Assembly: GCA_002471665.1 (NCBI GenBank)
Contig: DKQK01000069.1
Span: 250,731 to 314,730, forward strand
Source: Gammaproteobacteria bacterium UBA7310
Lineage (GTDB): Bacteria > Pseudomonadota > Gammaproteobacteria > Pseudomonadales > Ketobacteraceae
Direction: 5' to 3'
Length of the DNA: 64,000 nucleotides
This document shows, piece by piece, positions 56,645 to 64,000 of this stretch. The notes beneath the pieces were generated by a model, which was not told the origin of the DNA, made no database searches, and was given only the letters and a program-made list of their open reading frames with translations. Each line of letters begins with the position of its first letter. Within the stretch, counting starts at the first letter, position 1. The position numbers were made by a program, and so were the translations under genes.

Positions 56645-58315
56645 TCAGTTGCCAGAGTAATAAGTGATCCCATCGCCCTTGGCCTTGATGCGACAACCGT
56701 CCCGCTCCTGCTTGACCGGTATCGGGTTCTGAATAAAGGTGATCTGAACACCGGGAAATACCGCTTTCTCAACGGATATCTCGAGGGTTTCAACGATGGC
56801 GTTAACCGCTTCGAGAATCGCCTCGCGGCGCTGCTTCAGGTCACTGAGAATACCTTCGAAATGCGCTATGGTATTGCTTATTTTGACCACCTGCTCACCT
56901 GCGTCACTACCGGTTTTACCTTTAATCTGGCGCAACGCCTCCTTCATACCCCGCACCACATTCAGGCGCTCGCCCAGCTCCGCCCGAATGCTTTCCAAAT
57001 CCGCCATTTGCTCAGAGAAGCGATTGGAAAAATCCACATCCGTGGGAATGTAAGAAGGTCCACCCAGAGTGTTGCAGCTCAACCGGCAAGCGGGCCGGAT
57101 GATGCCTCCGATGATCTTGCCCTCGGTCTTTTTTGGGCTTAGTACCAGCACCTCGGTTCCGGATACATCACTGTGCATGATGTGTTTGGGTGCCGTCACC
57201 GTGCCTTGTGCGACAATTTTCGCATATTGGATATAATTGGCGAAAACTGCACCCGGCGTTTCAATCAGGACACTGAACTGCTCGCCTGCCTCTTCATTTT
57301 TGAGCTGTCGGCCCAAAACCCCCTTACCGATCACAACCTCATCACCGGCAATTACCGTTGCTGATTCCAGATAATCCCTGATCAGCACCTTGCCGGTTGC
57401 AGTGACCGACATGCCTTCACGAACCGACCCCTGCACCACCACGGTACCATCGAAATCCACGTTTCCGGTTTCAAGATCCACATCACCCACACAATAGGCA
57501 TCCGACACACCCATACCAGAATCAATCTTGAGGGGCACGCCGCGCCGGCTGGCCACCAGCAGATTTTTGTCATTGGGGCTGATTTCCGCGCCGTCACCCA
57601 CGTTTATGGTCTTATCCTGGGGTTGCGCGGCCAACACTGTTTCACCCAGGACATTGTAACCGGGCTCTCCCACCACCGGGGGAATACGCCGCAGCAGCGC
57701 ATCGCCGATATCCACCATTTCGATTTCACCAAAATCATGCATATCGACCGTGCCATCGTCTCTCAACTTGGGCTTCATCAGGCGATCCTGCACCGGAAGC
57801 ACCAGGATCTCGATTTTGGCCTGACGTGACTGCCCCGGAGCTTTACCCTTAGCCACCACCTCCCGTAACTCCGTTCCCGGGGCCACGTTGCTGAACTTGT
57901 TACAGAGCGACTGCAGCAGAGACTCATTCAGGCCCTTGACCACTCCAAGCCTGGTTAAGAAGTCTTTAACCGTTTGAAAATCCGGATTTTCGGCACCAAA
58001 TGCGGTCTCGGCAATCAAAGAGCATGACATCTTATCCTCAGACAATTCCGCATTCAGGACCGCTTCACGCTTTTCAGCGACCACCATTCTAATGGGGTCA
58101 CACAAGCCATCCTCATTACCGGGTTCAACCGCTTTGCTTTTATACTGAGAAAGTGCCTTGGCAAGCTCAGAATCAAGAAGATAAAAATCACGAAATTCGG
58201 TAAGCTTGAACTGACCACGAAGAAAATCCACCGACAGGGAATCCGTATCCAATTTGCTTATTATCAGTTGGATTTCTTTTCCTTCGGGCGAAGCTTCAAA
58301 GCGCAATCCGCTCAT
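56645..58315 (-). CDS. DUF342 / FapA-family protein
   Basis: A 556-residue cytoplasmic protein of the DUF342 (flagellar assembly protein A) family. It has an N-terminal alpha/beta region with VVAKGKAPGQSRQAKIEILV, then a right-handed beta-helix of stacked short strands (INVGDGAEISPNDKNLLVAS, FDGTVVVQGSVREGMSVTAT, KVLIRDYLESATVIAGDEVV, KIVAQGTVTAPKHIMHSDVS) and a C-terminal coiled coil (RAELGERLNVVRGMKEALRQI). In Vibrio FapA influences polar flagellar placement through FlhF/HubP. No flagellar gene is in this window, so a flagellar role is not implied by context. It converges on the diguanylate cyclase gene with a five-base gap. Confidence 0.92.
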   Translation of the reverse strand: MSGLRFEASPEGKEIQLIISKLDTDSLSVDFLRGQFKLTEFRDFYLLDSELAKALSQYKSKAVEPGNEDGLCDPIRMVVAEKREAVLNAELSEDKMSCSLIAETAFGAENPDFQTVKDFLTRLGVVKGLNESLLQSLCNKFSNVAPGTELREVVAKGKAPGQSRQAKIEILVLPVQDRLMKPKLRDDGTVDMHDFGEIEMVDIGDALLRRIPPVVGEPGYNVLGETVLAAQPQDKTINVGDGAEISPNDKNLLVASRRGVPLKIDSGMGVSDAYCVGDVDLETGNVDFDGTVVVQGSVREGMSVTATGKVLIRDYLESATVIAGDEVVIGKGVLGRQLKNEEAGEQFSVLIETPGAVFANYIQYAKIVAQGTVTAPKHIMHSDVSGTEVLVLSPKKTEGKIIGGIIRPACRLSCNTLGGPSYIPTDVDFSNRFSEQMADLESIRAELGERLNVVRGMKEALRQIKGKTGSDAGEQVVKISNTIAHFEGILSDLKQRREAILEAVNAIVETLEISVEKAVFPGVQITFIQNPIPVKQERDGCRIKAKGDGITYYSGN

Positions 58316-58464
58316 ACCGGTTCCATTTTTGATGTTATGGGCATAATGGCATTTGGTAAAAATGTCATTATGTTGTAATTATAGTTTCAAGTGGCTGAAT
58401 TGAAAGGAAATGGCTATTCCTACACCAATTTGGTGCTGACGCAGTTTTATAAGAAGTAAAAGAA

Positions 58465-59844
58465 ATGACGACAATCAAAGACTCAGGCCCCAACTCCACC
58501 CTCGGGGCGTGGGCATTCAAGAAGAATTTCTCCGCGTTATTCGACCAGGGTAATGATACTTTTCACCTGATCAATGGGCTCCGGTTTTTCAGTTTCATCT
58601 GGATCCTGGTGTTTCATACGGCCTACATATACGGACTTATTACCGGAAAAGACGCGTTTTTTGACCTTGCCGACCGTGCCCCGGCATGGCTCTGGTGGAT
58701 CTGGAACGCGGATAAGGCGGTGGATCTGTTTTTTGTCATCAGCGGCTTTTTGATCAGCGTGATCCTGTTTAAAGAACTGGATAAGACCGGCGATATCCGA
58801 TTACGGCGTTTTTATTTCAGGCGCTACCTGCGCCTGACGCCCATCTACGCGGTGATCGTCATCCTGTTCTGGGCCAGCGAATCACGTAATTATGAATGGG
58901 TCTGGACCAACCTGCTCTACGTAAACAATTTCCTGCCAGTGGACAAAATGGCGTTACACTGGACCTGGACCCTGGCGGTTGAGGAGCAGTTTTATCTGGT
59001 GCTGCCTCTGATCCTGGTGGCCTTGTACAAATCCGCCCGGCGCCCCATCCTGCCCGTTTTGATCATCTTGCTGGTGGCCTCGTTCCTGATACGCTTGGGG
59101 GTAATGTATTATTATCCGGAAATATGGCATGCCAATTACCGCGAAATGTTGGTGGGTGAAGAGGTCTATGCCACGTTTTACGCCAAACTCTATGACAACC
59201 TGATCACCCGATTCGGACCCTTTGTCTGCGGCGCCATTGCCGCTCACTTGTACTGTTTCTATCAGGATGAGCTGCGCTCGTACTTAAGCACGCAGAAGGT
59301 GATCAAAACCACCCTGAACATAGTTGCACTGCTGACCATTGTATTTTTTACCTTCTTTCCCATATTAAGCGAACCATACTCAGGCTCAGGGTTTGCCTTG
59401 CGATGCTATGTTGTAGTGCATCGAACCTTGTTTGCCGCTGCGGTTGCCTGGTTCATGTTAACTGTTTTTCTTAATCTCGATACTTTCCGCCTGCTGGGTA
59501 AATTTCTTTCACTGCGCTGGTGGCAACCTTTCAGCCAACTGACCTATTCAATGTATCTGGTGCACTTCATCATGGTTTATGCCTGTGTGCAGAACGTTTA
59601 TTACAACCTGGTCATGATCGAAGGGCTGGGTACAACGGCAATGGCTGTATACTGCATCGCCATCAGCACCGTATTGGCCTTTATCCTGACAGCCTTAATC
59701 GGAGTCGCCTGCTGGCTGCTGGTGGAAAAGCCCTTTCTGAACCTGAGAGACTTAATGCAAGTGAATAAAGGGGCCACCGACAGCAGCCCCCTTCGCCACG
59801 ACCTTGATTCCAATCAGGGTGTTACCAAAGAGTTCAAAGTCTGA
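58465..59844 (+). CDS. OafA/YrhL-type membrane acyltransferase
   Basis: A 459-residue acyltransferase-3 family membrane protein with about ten helices. Family motifs are GLRFFSFIWILVFHTAYIY (His thought to be catalytic), DLFFVISGFLISVILFKEL, RLRRFYFRRYLRLTPIYAVIV and HWTWTLAVEEQFYLVLPLIL. It O-acetylates or acylates a surface glycan; target unknown. It stands alone with a weak ribosome site. Its last 31 bases overlap the giant surface-protein gene on the other strand. Confidence 0.9.
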   Translation: MTTIKDSGPNSTLGAWAFKKNFSALFDQGNDTFHLINGLRFFSFIWILVFHTAYIYGLITGKDAFFDLADRAPAWLWWIWNADKAVDLFFVISGFLISVILFKELDKTGDIRLRRFYFRRYLRLTPIYAVIVILFWASESRNYEWVWTNLLYVNNFLPVDKMALHWTWTLAVEEQFYLVLPLILVALYKSARRPILPVLIILLVASFLIRLGVMYYYPEIWHANYREMLVGEEVYATFYAKLYDNLITRFGPFVCGAIAAHLYCFYQDELRSYLSTQKVIKTTLNIVALLTIVFFTFFPILSEPYSGSGFALRCYVVVHRTLFAAAVAWFMLTVFLNLDTFRLLGKFLSLRWWQPFSQLTYSMYLVHFIMVYACVQNVYYNLVMIEGLGTTAMAVYCIAISTVLAFILTALIGVACWLLVEKPFLNLRDLMQVNKGATDSSPLRHDLDSNQGVTKEFKV

Positions 59845-62800
59845 TTTTCAGATGTGAGTTTGATGTAGTCTGCGGAGAATCGTTTGGTAGCAATACGGGC
59901 CTCATCTATGTAGATTGAGTTGCTGGTACCGGTGTTACCAAACACCAGGGATTGCAGGCTGAACGTTGCGGCGGAGCCATCTGAGTCGTATTGACCTCCG
60001 CCCCAATAGAATCGGGATTCGGTGGCCGCTGCGGGATCATAGGTCAGCGCCAGATGGCCATCACACTCCCGAATCCAAAAGGTTAAGGTAGGCAGTCCAC
60101 CCAGCGCTGCCCCATCTATATCCGCCTTCGGCCCCCGGTAGCCGCCAAGGATGTTAACGTTGGCAGTGGACATGGAAAAGTTCGTACCCATCCCCAGAAA
60201 CTCATAGATTGGTGAATTCCACCCGAACCCGGTACAACCCGGAAAATCGTGCCACACCATAAACGTCCAGGCCGTGGCAGACAGATCCAGCGATGTATTG
60301 GAACTCACCAGGAATTGCTCGCTGCTATTGTTAAACTGGGCACCCCGCCCCACCCCGAACCCAGGACGGCTGATGGTCCCGCTTTGCACACCATGGTTCT
60401 GGTACACTGTCGTATCCAGAGCATTGCCAGAGCTTTCATCAAAATGCCAGACACCGGCATAGTCATACCAAACCCCCCGCGGGTATTGGCCATTGGGCAC
60501 TGAGTCGTTGTCCACGTCATCGTAATGCATAGTGATGTAATCGGCGGTACTGTTACCGTCAATCTGCGGCACCATAACCCACGCATACAACTCGCCTGAT
60601 GCGCCCACTTCCAACTCATGGGAGAGAGTCACCAATTGAGACCGGTCAGTGAACCGGATATCATCCCAATCCGCCTGCAGACTATCCCTGATACTATTTG
60701 AAATACGGATCAGAACCGGAAAATCTGTGACATTGCCGGACACACCCGCTCCGCTTCCGGTGGTATTGAAGGCATAGGTCTGGGTGGAGGCAAAGCTCAC
60801 TACTCCGCTGGAGTTAATGGTAGTCTGCACATAAAGAATTGCACCGCTATCCAGATAAACGTTGTAGTTGATGCCACCTTCATTGCGGGTGCCCACATAG
60901 GCCCAGGCATCCCCAGGTGTGGAGGTAACGGCATCGGATGAACCACCCTGCACGAACAAAGAACGGCCTTCTTTCGACAAACCGAGCACACTGCGCTTGC
61001 TGACCACCAGACTGTTGCCGTTATCGGCAAGATCAATGATTTCAATGCCGGTGATGGACTCAATACCCAAGGCGGTGAGATCCACTGTGTTGGGGCCACT
61101 GGTGAACTGAATGGAATCCAGGCCACGGCCACCATCAATATTGAAAAATCCGGTATCAACGATCTGAACAATATCGTTCCCCGCCCCGGCAGATAGGGCA
61201 TCCAATCCACCGTTGGATACCAGTACATCAGCAGCATCACTGCCCACGAGATTATTTAATCCGGCATCACCAATCGAAACGGGTTCAACTATGGCCCAGA
61301 AATCCTTACCCCAGATGACGTTCACCTCACCGGCGAAGCTACCGGCATTGTCCCCGGCCACGGATGAGAAAATCATATCGCGATAACCGTCTCCGTTAAC
61401 ATCCCCTGCGGTTGCAGAGCGACCGAACTGATCTGCAGCTGCGTCACCCAGAATTTTGAAGCCATCGCTGGCACTCAGAGTCAGTAAATCAATATCCCCC
61501 CGGCTGGTTCCGGTCAGGCCGAAAATAATCCACGCAGCCCCGGCTGACACTCCGCCATCGTCATCGTGAATGGTTGATATCATGAAATCGTCCACGCCAT
61601 CGCCATTCACATCCCCCGCGCCTCGCACCGAAAACGCCGACCGGTCATTGTCATTTTCACCGGTGATGATATATCCGGCACCAGCTGGCACCGATTCCAG
61701 CACCACGTCCGGATGGGATGGACTGGTATTTCCGTACAACACCACTACGGCTCCATTGTCATTGAGCCCATTGATATCGATTTCGGTTGCGCCAATAATG
61801 ACATCAGTCAGTCCGTCGCCATTGACATCGGCACTGCTGACGGTGCCACCCAGCTTGCTGTTCAGGTCAGCGCTGGTAATAGTAAAACCGTTGATTCCAT
61901 TCAAGGCGGCAAGATCAACATCCTGATATTCCGGCCCCGCGTTACCGAATACCACGTAGGCTTCACCGCTGTCGGTGGCGCCGCCATCTGCTTGGGGTGC
62001 CCCTATGATCACATCGTTGTAGCCATCGCCATTGTAGTCACCAATAAACTGAACACTGTGGCCGACGTAGTTATCACCGCTGCCAGTATTATAGAAAGCA
62101 AAACCTTCCTTCTTGTAAGTGTCAAGTTTAAAGTTGGACCGGGTTGAGCCACTGCGTCCAAATACAAGGTAGCCAACTCCGGCATTGGTTTGTGAATCAA
62201 AGTCACTCTGATTGTGCCCAATCAACAAGTCGTCAACACCATCACCATTGAAATCCCCTCCGGCGTCCAGGAACTGAGCGTTCTGCGGATCGATGGTAAG
62301 ATAATGTCCAATCTCATCTGCGGATTCATTACCAAGAATCACAAACCCGGCGGCATTGGTAGCGCCAACGGCGGTGTTGAAATCCGTACTGATATCAATA
62401 TTGGAAGGCGAGGCACTGCCCCAGATGATGTAAAGCGCCCCTGCGTTGGTCTCCCCATCGTCTTCCCGAGGCACGGCCACAACCATGTCATCATAACCAT
62501 CGTCATTGAGGTCGCCGCTGAGGTTAACCGTTCCTCCCAGATAATCTGCCGTTTCTGCACCGGACACAAAGACGCCGTCAGCCGAGTTAAACGCGGACAT
62601 TGAAACAGTACCCCGAGTGGCTCCGGATTGTCCATAAACAAGATAGGCGTAGCCGCCGCTGGTATTGTTTAGATTGCTGTCGGGTACCCCGATCGCAATA
62701 TCCTCGAATCCGTCGCCATTAAAATCGCCACCGCTGCTGATGCTGTGGGCAAAATACACCGTAGCGGCTTCCGCTCCTTCAATAAAAAATCCGTCTTTTG

Positions 62801-64000
62801 GCTGCAGATCGCTGACATCCAACACGGTGTCGGGAATGATCACAATCGCTTTGTTAGCGCTGAGCGAGCCGATGTCTCCCGGCACCGGTAATGCCAACTC
62901 TGCATTGGCCAGAAAATCACTGCGCAGCGTGGCACCATTAAGCTCCAGAGCCGCCGTGGAAACGTAGGATAAGTCCGCAGAGGAATCACCGAAGGTCGCC
63001 GTGTAACTGAACAACAGTGTATCGCTACCGCTGCCGCTAACGTAGCGGATGTAGCGATCAGTCACATCCAGGTCCAGATACAGTTGTGGTGAACCGTTGC
63101 TGGTATCAACGGTCACCGCTTCGCTGAACTGTACCAGAATCGGTATCACATCTCCGGCTCTGTAAGTTCCATCAGCCACCGTAGAGGTAACGTTCAGTAC
63201 AGATGGAATCGTGGCATTCAGCGTTGTAAAATTTAGCGTTGTGTTATCGGTAACTCCGCCAAAGCTTACAGCATTGTTGTTGGTTAATGCACCGGCTTCG
63301 ATTTCCACGTAGTAATTCGTATTGGGTACCAGCACATCCGCCAGGGTGATCGATAACGACGCGGTTCCTGAACCGATCACCTGACCGGACGTCACATCAA
63401 TTGCTTCTTCTATACTGTTGTCAGAGACCTGACGTATACGAATGAAACCGCTGGCAACACTGACCTGCTCATTGAAAGTCAGGTTAAGGGTTGCATTCAA
63501 CGCCACACCTGTTGCTTCATCTGCAGGGACCGATGACAACAGTGCCGTGGGCTCACTGGTGAAGTTCCAACTGGTTGTATCAGCAATACCGGAATAGCCG
63601 TTGCCCAGTGCGTCGGCCACCGCACCGCTGGTTACCTGAATGTAATAACCGCTGCCACCCACCAACACAGCATTCGGGTTCACCGTGATGGTGTCACTGC
63701 CACCACCGGTGACTCTGGCATCTCCAACCGGCACGGTCTCCAACACACTGCCGCCGGCATTGTAAATTACGATGTTACCACTCTGTGGTGTAACAGGTTC
63801 GTCAAATACGAGAATCAGGTTGTCACTCAAACCCGCGTTAACCGCCCCGTCTGCAGGTATGGTGCTCAGCAGAACCGGGCCAGTGCTATCGATAACAACA
63901 TTAAAAGCACTTGATGCTGCCGAGGCATTGCCCGCTGAATCACGGGCCGATGCGGTTATGGCATAGCTACCGTCTGATAACGTTGTCGCGCTGTTATCCA
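59814..64000 (-). CDS. giant exported Ig/FG-GAP/LamG protein, 5' end beyond the window
   Basis: The reading frame stays open to the window edge; a TTG at 63830 is not a start because coding sequence with Ig-like character (SDGSYAITASARDSAGNASA) continues before it. About 1,394 residues are visible. N to C: bacterial Ig-like and SbsA-type Ig domains (DEPVTPQSGNIVIYN; SSVPADEATGVALNATLNL), seven FG-GAP propeller blades with calcium loops of the DxNxDGxxD type (GDFNGDGFEDIAIG, GDLNDDGYDDMVVA, GDYNGDGYNDVIIG and others), a short RTX-like stretch (GSDAADVLVSNGGLDALSAG), then DUF2341 (FPVLIRISNSIRDSL) and a C-terminal LamG/concanavalin-like domain. No sorting signal is visible at the C-terminus. 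It is probably a large secreted adhesin or glycan-binding protein. Confidence 0.9.
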   Translation of the reverse strand, partial: DNSATTLSDGSYAITASARDSAGNASAASSAFNVVIDSTGPVLLSTIPADGAVNAGLSDNLILVFDEPVTPQSGNIVIYNAGGSVLETVPVGDARVTGGGSDTITVNPNAVLVGGSGYYIQVTSGAVADALGNGYSGIADTTSWNFTSEPTALLSSVPADEATGVALNATLNLTFNEQVSVASGFIRIRQVSDNSIEEAIDVTSGQVIGSGTASLSITLADVLVPNTNYYVEIEAGALTNNNAVSFGGVTDNTTLNFTTLNATIPSVLNVTSTVADGTYRAGDVIPILVQFSEAVTVDTSNGSPQLYLDLDVTDRYIRYVSGSGSDTLLFSYTATFGDSSADLSYVSTAALELNGATLRSDFLANAELALPVPGDIGSLSANKAIVIIPDTVLDVSDLQPKDGFFIEGAEAATVYFAHSISSGGDFNGDGFEDIAIGVPDSNLNNTSGGYAYLVYGQSGATRGTVSMSAFNSADGVFVSGAETADYLGGTVNLSGDLNDDGYDDMVVAVPREDDGETNAGALYIIWGSASPSNIDISTDFNTAVGATNAAGFVILGNESADEIGHYLTIDPQNAQFLDAGGDFNGDGVDDLLIGHNQSDFDSQTNAGVGYLVFGRSGSTRSNFKLDTYKKEGFAFYNTGSGDNYVGHSVQFIGDYNGDGYNDVIIGAPQADGGATDSGEAYVVFGNAGPEYQDVDLAALNGINGFTITSADLNSKLGGTVSSADVNGDGLTDVIIGATEIDINGLNDNGAVVVLYGNTSPSHPDVVLESVPAGAGYIITGENDNDRSAFSVRGAGDVNGDGVDDFMISTIHDDDGGVSAGAAWIIFGLTGTSRGDIDLLTLSASDGFKILGDAAADQFGRSATAGDVNGDGYRDMIFSSVAGDNAGSFAGEVNVIWGKDFWAIVEPVSIGDAGLNNLVGSDAADVLVSNGGLDALSAGAGNDIVQIVDTGFFNIDGGRGLDSIQFTSGPNTVDLTALGIESITGIEIIDLADNGNSLVVSKRSVLGLSKEGRSLFVQGGSSDAVTSTPGDAWAYVGTRNEGGINYNVYLDSGAILYVQTTINSSGVVSFASTQTYAFNTTGSGAGVSGNVTDFPVLIRISNSIRDSLQADWDDIRFTDRSQLVTLSHELEVGASGELYAWVMVPQIDGNSTADYITMHYDDVDNDSVPNGQYPRGVWYDYAGVWHFDESSGNALDTTVYQNHGVQSGTISRPGFGVGRGAQFNNSSEQFLVSSNTSLDLSATAWTFMVWHDFPGCTGFGWNSPIYEFLGMGTNFSMSTANVNILGGYRGPKADIDGAALGGLPTLTFWIRECDGHLALTYDPAAATESRFYWGGGQYDSDGSAATFSLQSLVFGNTGTSNSIYIDEARIATKRFSADYIKLTSENQTLNSLVTP

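Noticed and set aside
63828..63830. TTG as the start codon of the giant protein
   Set aside because: The same frame stays open to the window edge and encodes typical Ig-like sequence before it, so the gene begins outside the window.
1..64000. tRNA, rRNA, CRISPR arrays, insertion sequences, attachment sites, prophage or toxin-antitoxin genes
   Set aside because: None could be supported by eye: no regular spacer arrays, transposase or integrase motifs, or cloverleaf-like CCA-ended segments were recognised.

Overview
The window is one continuous stretch of bacterial chromosome. It carries about 52 protein genes in dense, mostly minus-strand operons. I recognise no rRNA, tRNA, CRISPR array, insertion sequence, integrase or phage gene. 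The gene content points to a lipid- and hydrocarbon-oriented, probably marine, aerobic gammaproteobacterium of the Alcanivorax/Ketobacter/Marinobacter kind: ETF, a leucine/isovalerate (liu) operon, a thiolase, ornithine-lipid synthesis, GMC oxidoreductase, PA0069-type radical SAM protein, RdgC and TmcA. This placement is inferred from gene families; no marker gene was tested.

Layout. 1-4.8 kb: a 15-bp tandem repeat, a small unknown gene, a TatD-type nuclease, a GMC oxidoreductase with its exported partner, a DUF465 gene and an outer-membrane barrel. 4.8-6.5 kb: etfBA. 7.0-10.4 kb: a chalcone-isomerase-like protein, olsBA (ornithine lipids) and an M14 peptidase overlapping olsA tail to tail. 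10.4-19.2 kb: liuR-liuA-liuB-liuC-liuD, acetoacetyl-CoA synthetase and msrA, with a LiuR-type operator lying inside the promoter. LiuE (HMG-CoA lyase) is not in the operon.

19.3-25.0 kb: an SDR reductase, an alkyl-DHAP-synthase-like flavoprotein, a GlpD-like dehydrogenase and an FGGY kinase. Together these read as a candidate bacterial ether-lipid (glycerol to alkyl-glycerol-phosphate) pathway and are the best candidate for an undescribed system. 25-29.3 kb: HD-GYP protein, glutathionyl-hydroquinone reductase, DoxX, DUF2788 and a radical SAM protein. 29.5-31.9 kb: an archaeal-style AMP phosphorylase overlapping a divergent PRPP-synthetase-like gene, a possible nucleotide-ribose salvage pair. 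31.9-38.6 kb: a lipoprotein, a small hydrolase, rdgC, a two-FHA membrane protein, a thiolase, a histone-H1-like coiled-coil protein and a diiron ferritin-like protein.

38.8-46.3 kb: a Tat multicopper oxidase faces a Fur-box-preceded operon (LbtU-type porin, imelysin, di-heme DUF1111 protein, second imelysin lipoprotein, DUF1513), probably for iron handling at the envelope. 46.3-54.2 kb: an HSL-type esterase, then an operon of a flavin oxidoreductase, TmcA (tRNA acetylation), PatZ-type protein acetyltransferase and a class-II-HDAC-like deacetylase. That places writers and an eraser of acetylation in one transcript. 54.3-64 kb: an unknown Cys-rich protein with a 7TM diguanylate cyclase, a DUF342/FapA protein, an OafA-type acyltransferase and the 3' part of a giant secreted FG-GAP/Ig/LamG protein whose start lies beyond the window.

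At window scale, five convergent gene pairs overlap at their 3' ends (7-71 bp), and intergenic hairpins, several long and perfect, mark most operon ends.
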